Part shown: positions 27,970-36,917 of the stretch, piece after piece
Numbering within the stretch: the first letter of the stretch is position 1
How the letters are laid out: each line of letters begins with the position of its first letter
Origin: Gammaproteobacteria bacterium
GTDB lineage: Bacteria > Pseudomonadota > Gammaproteobacteria > RBG-16-57-12
Direction: 5' to 3'
DNA: 55,825 nucleotides
NCBI GenBank assembly: GCA_021647245.1
Contig: JAKIVC010000021.1
Location: 1 to 55,825 of the forward strand
The notes under the pieces: model-generated
What the model was told of the DNA's origin: nothing
The model's input: only the letters and a program-made list of their open reading frames with translations
Database searches by the model: none
Made by a program: the position numbers and the translations under genes

Positions 27970-28476
27970 TTATTTGCTGATGCCTTCAACAGGGGTATCA
28001 GTTGATGGTTCATTCTCTTGTGCAGCTGCTTTGGTTTCTCTCGCCGCTTTTTCCTTCTCAGCCGCTTCAAGGGCTTCGGCTACTTCAGGCGGCATATAGT
28101 TTTCATCATGCTTGGCAAGCACCTCTTTTGCAGTGAATACTGAATCACTGCCCCACTTGCCCTGAGCAACAATACCCTGCCCTTCTCTAAAGAGATCTGG
28201 CAATATGCCAACATATTTAACGGGCACAATCTCCAAGCCGTCGGTCACATTAAAGGTTACCGTCAGGCCATCATTTGCACGCGCCAGTGATCCCTCTTCA
28301 ACAATCCCCCCCAGGCGAAAGGTATGATCTCTCGGTGCTTCGTTATTCAACACCTGAGTGGGGCTGTAGAAAAACACCATATTGGAGTTGAAAGCATTCA
28401 TAACCAGTGTGGCCACTGTGGCAATGCCCAGTAAACCGACTAGCACAACAAGTAAACGTTTATTTCTTGGCTTCAT
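27970..28476 (-). CDS. ccmE: periplasmic heme chaperone CcmE
   Basis: A 168-residue protein with one N-terminal helix (about 8-26), an OB-fold domain with FRLGGIVEEGSL, and the covalent heme-binding site LAKHDENYMPPEV, where His 123 bonds heme and Tyr 127 is the nearby ligand. The charged Ala/Glu-rich tail (131-168) is variable in the family. Its start overlaps the ccmD stop. Confidence 0.97.
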   Translation of the reverse strand: MKPRNKRLLVVLVGLLGIATVATLVMNAFNSNMVFFYSPTQVLNNEAPRDHTFRLGGIVEEGSLARANDGLTVTFNVTDGLEIVPVKYVGILPDLFREGQGIVAQGKWGSDSVFTAKEVLAKHDENYMPPEVAEALEAAEKEKAARETKAAAQENEPSTDTPVEGISK

Positions 28477-28661
28477 TCTTTTTCTACCATTTTAGCTCGA
28501 GCTTGTATTAATCGTTTCAGACGTCGCGTTATATCTTTACGGTGTTTTTTGACAGTAAACATCTCCACCAAAATAAACAGCAGCAACACACCATACGATG
28601 CCCATACATAGAGGCCATGGCCTCCCATTGCGAAGAATTGTGACGGATTATCCCAGTTCAT
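28473..28661 (-). CDS. ccmD: heme exporter protein CcmD
   Basis: A 62-residue single-helix protein. It opens with QFFAMGGHGLYVWASYG, typical of CcmD, followed by a helix and a basic tail (KKHRKDITRRLKR). It helps release heme-loaded CcmE from the CcmABC complex. It overlaps ccmC and ccmE by four bases each. Confidence 0.93.
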   Translation of the reverse strand: MNWDNPSQFFAMGGHGLYVWASYGVLLLFILVEMFTVKKHRKDITRRLKRLIQARAKMVEKE

Positions 28662-29419
28662 TTCTCTTTACCCAGCTCTTCGACCAACCAATTGGTATCT
28701 CGTTCACGTTCAATGATCTCATTTCTTACACGCATCAACACAACCGCAATGGTATACATCCAGAAAGCAAACACCATAATCATGAGCGTAATAAACATCT
28801 CGGTTGCCATACTGGTCTTGTTTGTGGTGATTGAGGCACCTTGGTGAAGCGTATTCCACCACTGCACAGAGAAATAGATAATCGGCACATTCACCACGCC
28901 AACCAGCGCCAGCAGCCCACTCGCCTTAGCGGCACGATTGGGATCATCGATTGCGGCGCGCAGCGAGATGTAGCCTAAATACAGAAATAACAACAGAAGC
29001 TCAGAGGTAAGTCGCGCATCCCACACCCACCAAGTACCCCAGGTTGGCTTACCCCACATGGCTCCGGTCCAGAGTGCAATAAAAGTAAAAATAGCACCGG
29101 TAATTGCCAAAGAGCCTGCCATCATATCGGCTAGTTTCACATTCAAAACAAAATAAAGTCCGGCATAGAAAGCCATCAACAGATAGATAAGCATCGACAT
29201 CCACGCTGCGGGCACATGGATATACATAATTCGATAACTATTGCCTTGCTGGTAATCTGGTGGCACCACAAAAAAAGTCATGTAGAGCCCGGCAAGCACT
29301 AACACAACAGCAAGCCCCATAAACCAAGGTATCATTTTTCCCGCCAGCGGGTAAAAGTTACGTGGTGAGGAGAATTTTAACCAGCTAGTCGGTTTTTTTT
29401 CACTCTGTTCGGCGGCCAT
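28658..29419 (-). CDS. ccmC: heme transporter/handling protein CcmC
   Basis: A 253-residue six-helix protein. The tryptophan-rich heme motif is WGKPTWGTWWVWDARLTSE (about 124-142). The flanking conserved histidines are in MYIHVPAAWMS and NTLHQGASI. It loads heme onto CcmE. The N-terminus carries a 25-residue cytosolic extension before the first helix. Confidence 0.96.
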   Translation of the reverse strand: MAAEQSEKKPTSWLKFSSPRNFYPLAGKMIPWFMGLAVVLVLAGLYMTFFVVPPDYQQGNSYRIMYIHVPAAWMSMLIYLLMAFYAGLYFVLNVKLADMMAGSLAITGAIFTFIALWTGAMWGKPTWGTWWVWDARLTSELLLLFLYLGYISLRAAIDDPNRAAKASGLLALVGVVNVPIIYFSVQWWNTLHQGASITTNKTSMATEMFITLMIMVFAFWMYTIAVVLMRVRNEIIERERDTNWLVEELGKEK

Positions 29420-29428
29420 TAACTCGTT

Positions 29429-30097
29429 TTACTCCATTGAAATCTTCAGCGCCGCTGCAGACGCCCAAGGGGTCAGTAACAGCGACAATATCAGAAAAGC
29501 ACCCAGCAGTGAGAAGTGCGCTTCCACACCCATCCCAGCATTCATAGATGAAACTGCGCCGGTACCAAAAATCAATACCGGCACAAAAAGCGGTAAAATC
29601 AACAGTGAGAGCAGTACACCCCCACCTCTTACACCCAGGGTAAGGGCTGCCCCAATTGAGCCAATCAAGATCAAAACCGGGGTGCCCAGCAGTAGTGTCA
29701 AGGTTAAAACTTTAATTTCCTCACCACCCAAACCTAACAAAAGCCCCAGCAGTGGTGTCAACATAACCAGAGGAACTCCGGTCAGCAACCAATGCGCAAC
29801 GGCCTTACTCAGTACCATCAAGGCGAGCGGCTGCGGCGACAGAATCATCTGTTCAAGGGTGCCATCCTGGTAGTCTGCTGAAAACAGCCGCCCTAGCGAA
29901 AGCATGGTTGCTAATAACGCGGCAACCCATATGACACCGGGTCCTATCGTGCGCAATATCTCCATTTCGGGACTTACCCCGAGAGGAAACAGTGAGACCA
30001 CAATAATAAAAAAGAACAACGAGGTCATCACATCCTGTGGTCGACGCATGGCCAGCAATATATCTCGGCGAACCATCAAATTAATAACCGAAAACAT
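29429..30097 (-). CDS. ccmB: heme exporter permease CcmB
   Basis: A 222-residue six-helix ABC permease. It opens MVRRDILLAMRRPQDVMTSL and contains RLFSADYQDGTLEQMILSP, the family signature. It works with CcmA to release holo-CcmE from CcmC. Nine bases separate it from ccmA and from ccmC. Confidence 0.96.
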   Translation of the reverse strand: MFSVINLMVRRDILLAMRRPQDVMTSLFFFIIVVSLFPLGVSPEMEILRTIGPGVIWVAALLATMLSLGRLFSADYQDGTLEQMILSPQPLALMVLSKAVAHWLLTGVPLVMLTPLLGLLLGLGGEEIKVLTLTLLLGTPVLILIGSIGAALTLGVRGGGVLLSLLILPLFVPVLIFGTGAVSSMNAGMGVEAHFSLLGAFLILSLLLTPWASAAALKISME

Positions 30098-30106
30098 CTT
30101 ATGCCC

Positions 30107-30721
30107 TCACGCTGACAGCGTCAGTTGTTTAACCACGCCCTCAATATCCACATCCTGATGCGTAGTGAGCAGCACCACTCCACCGCCCTGCAAGTGTTGG
30201 GCAATCACCTGTTGCAAGGTTGCAATAACCGAAACATCCAGCGCTGTATAAGGCTCATCCAGAACCCATAATTTGCTTTCTGAGAGCAACAGACGCGCTA
30301 GAGAAACCCTTCTTCGCTGGCCTTGTGAAAGCGCCTTAGCAGGCAGATCGATACGCTCTCCCAGCCCTATCTTTACCAAGGCATCGATCAACTGATCCTC
30401 GCTGTGATGCTCACCTGAAAGCATGGTCGCGATGCGCAGATTTTCTAGCACAGTCAACTCATCCTTAACCCCGTTAAGGTGACCTATGTAGGTCAGCTCA
30501 TCTCGGTAGCGCTCTCCCTGCTTTCGAATAGCCTCACCTTGCCAGATAACCTCGCCGGACTCCGGATGTGAAAGGCCGCAAACCGTTCGCAGTAGTGTAG
30601 TTTTACCGCTACCGTTAGCACCTTTCACATGCAGCAACTCACCCGACTCAAGTGCAAAGTTAAGCCCTGTAAATAACAGGAGATCACCTCTTACACATTC
30701 AAGATCAAGAATTTGCAACAT
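30107..30721 (-). CDS. ccmA: cytochrome c biogenesis ATP-binding protein CcmA
   Basis: A 204-residue ABC ATPase. The frame extends to a GTG at 30772, but ATG at 30719-30721 gives the usual N-terminus (MLQILDLECVRGD). Walker A is GANGSGKTTLLR, the signature is LSQGQRRRVSLARLLL, and Walker B is LWVLDEPYTALD. First gene of the complete ccmABCDEFGHI operon. About 208 bases separate it from the upstream tlpA-like gene, so it may have its own promoter. A 13-bp palindrome (30893-30905) lies in that gap. Confidence 0.95.
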   Translation of the reverse strand: MLQILDLECVRGDLLLFTGLNFALESGELLHVKGANGSGKTTLLRTVCGLSHPESGEVIWQGEAIRKQGERYRDELTYIGHLNGVKDELTVLENLRIATMLSGEHHSEDQLIDALVKIGLGERIDLPAKALSQGQRRRVSLARLLLSESKLWVLDEPYTALDVSVIATLQQVIAQHLQGGGVVLLTTHQDVDIEGVVKQLTLSA

Positions 30722-30929
30722 TACATCTGACCACTTGTTTAATGATGTTTCTATCCCGATAAAGTCATACACGGGCTGTAAAAGCGCATGAGTGTAACAC
30801 CATCAACAACACCCCTCAAACCCTTTACCACCCACTCTCAACAAGTGCTCAAATAGAGTAATTTTAAATAGCCAACCAAGCGGGGCCACTGCTTAGCTCA
30901 GCTAATGGGAAAATATTATGAGAGAGCAT

Positions 30930-31481
30930 TTACCGCGCCGCCCTGTCATTACGCACAGCCTCTTCTATCAGCTCACGTGAGTCATGACTATCCCACTCAC
31001 GCCCCCCCGGAATAACTGCAATCACACGCCCCTGCTCATTAATTATTAAGGTAGAGGGCAAGCCCTGAACAGAGAGTGTTTGAGTGATAACATCTTCCGT
31101 TGCATCAAGAAGATTTGAGAAAACCACATTACGCTCTGCAAGAAACTCCCTCACCAGGTGATCGTCATGATCCATGGCAATACCAACAAGCTGGTACTGG
31201 TCATCAGGCAAGTCGTCCGCCAGACGTTGCAGACTGGGCATCTCTTCCCGACAAGGCGGACACCATGTAGCCCACAAATTAAGCACCGTTACCTTACCTT
31301 CAACCGGGGAGTAACTCACCGCACCACCCTGCAGATCCATCAACGGAAGGTCATTTATGGTCTGACCAAGAAGGTGGTCAGAATTTTCAGGCTCTTTTTC
31401 GGGCCAGAAAAACAGCAACAACATACCCACAATCAGCGCAATAAGTACCCATAAAGGGAGTTTACTGTGATCACTTTTCAT
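30930..31481 (-). CDS. TlpA-like membrane-anchored thioredoxin
   Basis: A 183-residue protein with an N-terminal helix (about 9-26) and a TlpA/ResA-type thioredoxin domain. The active site is WATWCPPCREEMP (Cys 74 and Cys 77), and the cis-proline region is VQGLPSTLII. In System II cytochrome assembly, ResA-type proteins reduce the CXXCH cysteines. The gene ends the ResB-CcsA-TPR run with one-base spacing to the TPR gene, so this is its likely job. It is a second reductant besides CcmG. Confidence 0.88.
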   Translation of the reverse strand: MKSDHSKLPLWVLIALIVGMLLLFFWPEKEPENSDHLLGQTINDLPLMDLQGGAVSYSPVEGKVTVLNLWATWCPPCREEMPSLQRLADDLPDDQYQLVGIAMDHDDHLVREFLAERNVVFSNLLDATEDVITQTLSVQGLPSTLIINEQGRVIAVIPGGREWDSHDSRELIEEAVRNDRAAR

Positions 31482-32045
31482 TTACGGCTTATCGAGTTTT
31501 TGCCGCCAACCCTCTATATAGCTCTCGGCTTTGTTGCGATAGTTAGGGTCTGCAGTCAAATGAAGATAGGTGCGCATCGCCCCAATGGCCCCCTCATACT
31601 CACCAAGTCCTTCAAGTGCTAACGCCATACCGTAGTAGGCATTATCAAACATACTACGCAACTCAACAGCGGTACTAAAGAAGTCGTAGGCAATTTTATA
31701 CTCACCTGTACCCAGCAGCGCATAGCCCATATTAGAGTGCGCCTCAGGTAACAGGGGGGTTAGTTCAAGCACGCGGTGCAACGCCTTAACCGCCATATCA
31801 TACCGCTTGGCGTGCAACATCATAACGGCTTGCTGAAAACGTGCATCCGCTTCTGCAAGGCGTACTTCGCGGGCATGCCCCTGGGGTTCTGAGTAGGGGT
31901 TAACAGGGAGCTTTCGATCGGCCACTGCAACCAGCGGCTGGTCTGAAAAGTTTTCGGTTAAATTACTAATACTCACCACAATGGTAGCCACTGCAGCTAA
32001 TGCACAAACCGTAATCAGATATTGGTAGTCACCTTGCTGCATCAC
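31482..32045 (-). CDS. membrane-anchored TPR protein
   Basis: A 187-residue protein with one N-terminal helix (about 8-25). It then carries TPR repeats in a periplasmic domain, visible as AMMLHAKRYDMAVKALHRVLEL, PEAHSNMGYALLGTGEYKIA and DNAYYGMALALEGLGEYEGA. It sits between ccsA and the tlpA-like gene with almost no spacing. By analogy with CcmI, it may hold apocytochromes for the System II synthetase; this is inference. Confidence 0.8.
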   Translation of the reverse strand: MMQQGDYQYLITVCALAAVATIVVSISNLTENFSDQPLVAVADRKLPVNPYSEPQGHAREVRLAEADARFQQAVMMLHAKRYDMAVKALHRVLELTPLLPEAHSNMGYALLGTGEYKIAYDFFSTAVELRSMFDNAYYGMALALEGLGEYEGAIGAMRTYLHLTADPNYRNKAESYIEGWRQKLDKP

Positions 32046-32047
32046 GC

Positions 32048-32905
32048 TTATACAACTCCTTTATGTGCTGAAGCACTAAAATAGGGCGCTCCGAAATAGG
32101 TCAAAAACGCAAAAACAAAAACACCAATCACTAACCATGCACCCACTGGCAGGGGAATGCGATAGGTCATACGAAGATGTATAATCGCCCCAAGATAGAG
32201 CCAATTAAGGAATGAGGAGGTCTCAAGCTCATCCCACTGCCAGTAGCGACCCCAAGCATCCTGCGCCCAAACGGCACCGGCTATCAACATCAAACTATCA
32301 AAGATCAACGCAAGCATCATAAAGCGCCAAGCAATATGATCGAGCACCTCGCTACTCGGCATTTTGGAGAAGATAGGCGCAAACCGTGTTTGACGTAACA
32401 GTACGATGCCTGCTAACCCAACACCAAAGAGTGCAGCCCCTAAAAATATTTTCCCAAATATAACATGTGCCCATTTCCAGTTGTTGTAGTAGGTTGTGGG
32501 ATAGAAGCTGGCAACCGGATCTAAAATCAACACCCAACTGCCGAGCACCCAGAGTGCAGGAAAAACAATGACCGAGGTACCCCGTAAGCTGGGCGCTCGC
32601 CAGTAGATCACCGCATAGAAAATGGAGAGACTCCAGATCTGGCTCATCAGCAACTCAAATAGGCTCACGAAGGGGCCATTTCCAACTCGGTCCCAACGCA
32701 CCCCCATGGCAATGGTCATTAACACAATTGAGAGCAGCAAACTCCACAGCACTAATGATTCAATACGCTTCGTTGAGGGCAGCTCTATCAACACACCATC
32801 ACCCGAGTAGCGGGGTATCATCCCCCAAATTGCGGCCCCTGTCGCCAATGCCAACGCTAGGAGAGCCCCCCATAACCAGGGTAATTCTGCGGCTAAAACC
32901 ATCAA
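32048..32905 (-). CDS. ccsA: System II cytochrome c synthetase subunit CcsA/ResC
   Basis: A 285-residue polytopic protein. Its tryptophan-rich heme motif is WGRYWQWDELETSSFLNW (about 219-236), and conserved histidines lie in KWAHVIFGK and AIIHLRMTYR. It pairs with ResB (four-base overlap) as the CcsBA synthetase that exports and attaches heme. This is the System II machine and is separate from the complete System I operon that follows. The DELET text departs slightly from the usual DPKET. Confidence 0.9.
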   Translation of the reverse strand: MMVLAAELPWLWGALLALALATGAAIWGMIPRYSGDGVLIELPSTKRIESLVLWSLLLSIVLMTIAMGVRWDRVGNGPFVSLFELLMSQIWSLSIFYAVIYWRAPSLRGTSVIVFPALWVLGSWVLILDPVASFYPTTYYNNWKWAHVIFGKIFLGAALFGVGLAGIVLLRQTRFAPIFSKMPSSEVLDHIAWRFMMLALIFDSLMLIAGAVWAQDAWGRYWQWDELETSSFLNWLYLGAIIHLRMTYRIPLPVGAWLVIGVFVFAFLTYFGAPYFSASAHKGVV

Positions 32906-33909
32906 CTCACACCACGCTTTGTTTCATTTTCAAAATTCTTCCCCAACAAGCGGTCCGCACGAGACCAGAGATGCCAACCAAGACCCAGCACACCAAGAGT
33001 AGAGATAAAAAACAGCCAACGCAGTGTTGGGTCATAAAAAATGGTGTAGCCCATCCACATGGTTAGTTCTTTATATTTTAACTGGCCATCATCAAACTGG
33101 AGCGACTCCCCTTCTTGTAACTCAACCCGCATATCATCGATGGTGACCACCAGCACACCGGATGAGTTTTCCATTGAAAGCACCCAATAGTCATCTTTAT
33201 TGTATTCATTTTTTAGCTTCAGCCAGAATTTGATGGTGTTATCACTACCCGGTGGATTCCACTCATTTTTTTGGCGATAGTCGTTAAGAGGAAATGAGGG
33301 CATATTCACACTACCGGTGTAGGCGCCACCTTCACTTGGCAACCACTCAAGAATCACCGAGTAGCCTTTGTTAAACGAGGTATATAAGCGGTAGTCACCA
33401 AATATTAGTGGGGTATCATCACCGACAATAATCTCTTCGGAAAACTGACCCTTTTCGTCCAGCACACCTATCTGGCTTGCGGTTGCCCCACGCTGAACAC
33501 CTGGCTCATAGCTAATCGCGTAAGGGCCTTGTAAAAATGATATTTCATTTAAATCGCCAACATGCCACGGCCCTTGCTGTAACTCGACCAGGTGGCTGGG
33601 ATCAAAGCTCTGCCCAACCACAATTTCAACCTGAGCGTCAAGGTGAGCCAGACGGCCCACCGCAATTACAATAACCAAGCTGAGCAAAGAGACATGAAAT
33701 AGCAGCAAACCAGGTTGACGATTAATTTTACGATTCGTTGCAATCGCGCAGGCTAAGTTAACCGCCAGCAATAACATTGGCACAATTAACACCCACACCG
33801 AATAACCTGTATCACCGCCATAGGTCAGCATCGAGCCTACAGCCAGCAATAACATGCCAACCAGCGTCACTTTTAAAGAGGCCATTGCCGAGAACAGGCG
33901 CATAGTCAA
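32902..33909 (-). CDS. resB: System II cytochrome c synthetase subunit ResB/CcsB
   Basis: A 335-residue protein with three N-terminal helices (within 1-90) and a large periplasmic domain containing EWLPSEGGAYTGSVNMPSF. A last helix near 300-320 follows a GYTIFYDPTLRWLFF motif characteristic of the ResB C-terminus. It is shorter than many ResB proteins (450-600 residues). It chaperones apocytochrome to CcsA. It is 104 bases downstream of the last gene of the cytochrome cluster. Confidence 0.88.
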   Translation of the reverse strand: MTMRLFSAMASLKVTLVGMLLLAVGSMLTYGGDTGYSVWVLIVPMLLLAVNLACAIATNRKINRQPGLLLFHVSLLSLVIVIAVGRLAHLDAQVEIVVGQSFDPSHLVELQQGPWHVGDLNEISFLQGPYAISYEPGVQRGATASQIGVLDEKGQFSEEIIVGDDTPLIFGDYRLYTSFNKGYSVILEWLPSEGGAYTGSVNMPSFPLNDYRQKNEWNPPGSDNTIKFWLKLKNEYNKDDYWVLSMENSSGVLVVTIDDMRVELQEGESLQFDDGQLKYKELTMWMGYTIFYDPTLRWLFFISTLGVLGLGWHLWSRADRLLGKNFENETKRGVS

Positions 33910-34013
33910 ACTTCACCGCTCGTGGTGTTAGAGGTATATTGAGTCATAGCCGGATATTTAAGTCGGGTTACCTAGTCGGAGCTTCGACCAGAAAGGGGGT
34001 AAAGTGTTCATTA

Positions 34014-35180
34014 TTATTTTGGGATAATAGTTGAGGCGGGCAACTTAACCGAAACACCTTCTTGGCCAAGGTATTGAAATATCACTATACGGCCATTAAA
34101 CATATCCGCAATGTAAACACGATCCTGATCATCTATCCAGATACCAGCCGGGAGGTAAAACTGCCCTATTCCATGACCTGTACCACCTAGAGGCATAAGG
34201 AATTCACCATTTTCATCAAACACCAGCATATGGTCTTGATAGGATTCGACCACATAGACATTACCATCACTATCGGCAGCGACGCCTTTTGGTCGTGGCA
34301 TATTACCGACATAGACCCCTCTTTCACCAAATGTAGAGAGAAATTCACCTTCACCATTAAATATCTGGACTCTAGAATTGAGCGAGTCGGTCACATAGAG
34401 CCTATTATCACGATATGAGAGATGGGTAGGCCCGTTAAACTGCCCCTCGAGCACACCAGGACCGCCTAGGCGCTTAACAAACGTGCCATCGCGCCTAAAG
34501 ACTTTGATGTCATGCGCAACCGAGTCCGCAATATAGAGCAGATTCCGCACTGCGTCATAGGCCAGGCCAGTTGGCCGCTCCATAATACCTGCAGCAAAAA
34601 AGCCAAGCGGCACACCGCTCGAGTTCAATCGAATCACCGCCGCAAGCTGTGCATCCGAAACCAGAACCTCGCCATTATCCAGCACAACAACACTCACCGG
34701 CGAGACAAAACCACCCGAACCAGCGTCATCCCACACATGTAGTTTTGCAGTAGCCGGATCAAAAACATAAATAGCCTGACGACTGGCATCTGCCACATAA
34801 ATACGACCATTCGCATCGGTGGTGCCACCCTGCGGTCGTTGAAGAACAATCGCACTACTGCCACCACTGGCAGTAAACACACCAGCAACCCACTTCAACG
34901 CATCAATCAAAATTGCCGTGAAGCCACCATCAGAATCGCTAGAAAGGTTTTGTTCACCAAGCAACTGCCCAACGTAGCGATAGCGAGCGGTCTGCTCCTC
35001 TTTTGGCCAGAGCAGCTCTTTCGCATCTTCATTGGCATAATTAAAGACATACTTTGTCTCTGCACAGCCACTCAAGATAAGCAGGCTGAATAGGCAAAGC
35101 ACTACTGCTGATCGCTTTAAAATATCTTTGCGATTGATGCTCTTTATTTCAAAAAAATTAAAAATGGCCTTACACCCCAA
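34014..35180 (-). CDS. NHL-repeat beta-propeller lipoprotein 1
   Basis: A 388-residue protein by the TTG start at 35180. The lipobox is LLILSGC (Cys 39). No ATG occurs between the TTG and the signal sequence, and no good ribosome site is seen, so the start is uncertain. After the lipobox comes WPKEEQTARYRYVGQL, a short motif shared with the protein at 43658-44695. NHL blades follow, such as GRIYVADASRQAIYVFD, NRLYVTDSLNSRVQIFN and DRVYIADMFNGRIVIFQ. Lipid-anchored six-bladed propeller, probably outer-membrane or periplasmic, encoded with the multiheme cytochromes. Confidence 0.82.
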   Translation of the reverse strand: MGCKAIFNFFEIKSINRKDILKRSAVVLCLFSLLILSGCAETKYVFNYANEDAKELLWPKEEQTARYRYVGQLLGEQNLSSDSDGGFTAILIDALKWVAGVFTASGGSSAIVLQRPQGGTTDANGRIYVADASRQAIYVFDPATAKLHVWDDAGSGGFVSPVSVVVLDNGEVLVSDAQLAAVIRLNSSGVPLGFFAAGIMERPTGLAYDAVRNLLYIADSVAHDIKVFRRDGTFVKRLGGPGVLEGQFNGPTHLSYRDNRLYVTDSLNSRVQIFNGEGEFLSTFGERGVYVGNMPRPKGVAADSDGNVYVVESYQDHMLVFDENGEFLMPLGGTGHGIGQFYLPAGIWIDDQDRVYIADMFNGRIVIFQYLGQEGVSVKLPASTIIPK

Positions 35181-35241
35181 AAATAGCTATGCAACAAATC
35201 AAATACCACAGAAACAAACAACAACCATTCAACTCAAGCTA

Positions 35242-36393
35242 TCAATCGCCTATCTGGAAGACCTGAATACGGCGATTAAGGGTATCCAACACATAGAGCT
35301 TATCTTCATGTACCGTCATTTGCGTTACCACACGAAACTTTCCTGGCTCGGTCCCCGAGCCTCCAAACCGCCAGCGCAACTTACCATCGACAAAAATACG
35401 AATAGTATCATCCGAGTGGCTGGCAACATAAATACGTTGTTGTGAGTCAATCGCAACCGCACCCGGTATGTCGAGTACTCGACGGCTATACTCTTGTATG
35501 AACAGCCCATCATTACTGATGACTTGCATCGGCTTTTGACTAAGGCTGTCCGTTACAACCACATCACCCTTATTATTGACAACAAAGTTGCTAATCTGGA
35601 TGAACTCACCCTTTGCCGTGCCACGCTTGCCCAGTGCGTACAATAGCTTACCCGACTTTGAGATCACAACAATGCGCCCATACACACCATCGCTCACATA
35701 GAGCTTGCCTTGTCGGTCATCATAGTGGAGTTTTTCCGGGTTTACTAAATTCGCACTGTCCTTATACACGTCTACCAGTACATTTTGAGAATTAAACTTC
35801 AAAACACGGCTACTCATCGGCTCCGATACAAAATAGTAGCCTTCTTCGCTAAACACAATGCTCTCGACATTAGCCCGCGTGTACACCCCCAAATCGAGAA
35901 CAGCAATAATCTTTTCGCCATCGGGCTGGTAGCGAAACATCGTGTGTCGAGCTGAATCGAGAATATAGAGATCACCCTTATAGAAATCAAAGCCAGAAGG
36001 TTGTAAAAACCGAATGAAGCGCTCACCCGTAACCCAAGTTGGCACATCAGATGCAATGGCATCATTACCACCGTTGATAGTGTAGAGGTACTCTAATGGT
36101 GGCAGCTTTGATGCTTCAGCTGCAATATCAGCATCTGTGGTGATAGCCATCTCTTGGGTAAAGGAGCTGTAGATATCACCAAAGGCGCTCTCATCAGATG
36201 AGATAATTTCAACTTCACCGCCCGCCTCAGATAGCAAGGTTGACTCATTAGCAAGAGCATCTGGTTTTGATGAGCCATCCGACTGTACCACTGGCTGACC
36301 TGCACTACAGCCAGCCAATAGCAAGATGAGCGAAAATACAATGCCTAGCGAATATCGCCAGTGTCTTTCGGGATACTGTGGCATCGAGCGCAC
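35242..36393 (-). CDS. NHL-type beta-propeller lipoprotein 2
   Basis: A 383-residue protein with lipobox LLLAGC (Cys about 29) and an acidic spacer (36-85). A six-bladed propeller follows, with blades such as GDLYILDSARHTMFRYQ, GKLYVSDGVYGRIVVIS and DKLYVLDTLNRRIQVFQ. The start lies 49 bases inside the upstream triheme gene, in another frame; ATG at 36384 is the alternative. The overlap indicates coupled translation with that cytochrome. Lacks the WP-x-x-TARY motif of the other two NHL proteins. Confidence 0.82.
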   Translation of the reverse strand: MRSMPQYPERHWRYSLGIVFSLILLLAGCSAGQPVVQSDGSSKPDALANESTLLSEAGGEVEIISSDESAFGDIYSSFTQEMAITTDADIAAEASKLPPLEYLYTINGGNDAIASDVPTWVTGERFIRFLQPSGFDFYKGDLYILDSARHTMFRYQPDGEKIIAVLDLGVYTRANVESIVFSEEGYYFVSEPMSSRVLKFNSQNVLVDVYKDSANLVNPEKLHYDDRQGKLYVSDGVYGRIVVISKSGKLLYALGKRGTAKGEFIQISNFVVNNKGDVVVTDSLSQKPMQVISNDGLFIQEYSRRVLDIPGAVAIDSQQRIYVASHSDDTIRIFVDGKLRWRFGGSGTEPGKFRVVTQMTVHEDKLYVLDTLNRRIQVFQIGD

Positions 36394-36905
36394 TCCAGAG
36401 GGGGAAAGGCAATTTTACCATGGCAAACACCACAGTACTTGCCTTGCATGATATCTGCCATGGTAATAAAATTACCACCATTCTGTGGCAGAAAAATAGC
36501 AGGGTGGCAGTTTTCACAGGTAAGCCATTTAGTGTGCGGTAGATGCGGGAACATCACAAAAGGCATTGATGAGGTATTACGCAGAACCAGGTCCAAATCG
36601 ACCGCATGCATCTCAGTATCTCCCTCGAGAGAAGCACGAGGCGTAATCAGTCCATTATCAACCGCACCGATCCAGTCAATCAACCCACCATCATCTCGAG
36701 GAAAATCTTTTAGCGCCTCATAAGGCGGCTGAAGAATATCAATTGACTCATTTTCAGGGTCGTGAATAAGATCCTCTGCCAGCGGGACTTTTTTATTATG
36801 AAGTTGAAAGTGCGCCTGACTATCAAACTGAGCATAAACATAGCCACCCGAGGCTAACAGCAAGAGACAGACAGCCCATAGCCTTACCTGAGCAAATAAC
36901 GACAT
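36345..36905 (-). CDS. c7-type triheme cytochrome (copy C)
   Basis: A 186-residue exported cytochrome with a signal sequence (about 1-25) and three heme sites, CENCH 130, CGVCH 158 and CARCH 172. Spare histidines at 121 and 124 (FPHLPHTKW) are candidate sixth ligands. The layout FPH-x-x-H, CxxCHxxxF, CGxCHxxxAF, CxxCH is that of the c7-type triheme domain family. Residues 40-130 align closely with copy B (38501-39136): both have PAED/LAED-x-IHD-x-EN, LQPP and SMP-x-V-x-FPH. B and C are thus duplicates. It probably carries electrons in the periplasm. Confidence 0.88.
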   Translation of the reverse strand: MSLFAQVRLWAVCLLLLASGGYVYAQFDSQAHFQLHNKKVPLAEDLIHDPENESIDILQPPYEALKDFPRDDGGLIDWIGAVDNGLITPRASLEGDTEMHAVDLDLVLRNTSSMPFVMFPHLPHTKWLTCENCHPAIFLPQNGGNFITMADIMQGKYCGVCHGKIAFPPLECARCHSIPKDTGDIR

Positions 36906-36917
36906 AAACCAACCTTC

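Noticed and set aside
30722-30772. Longer CcmA starting at GTG 30772
   Set aside because: No ribosome site, and the extra 17 residues do not match CcmA; ATG at 30721 gives the normal N-terminus.
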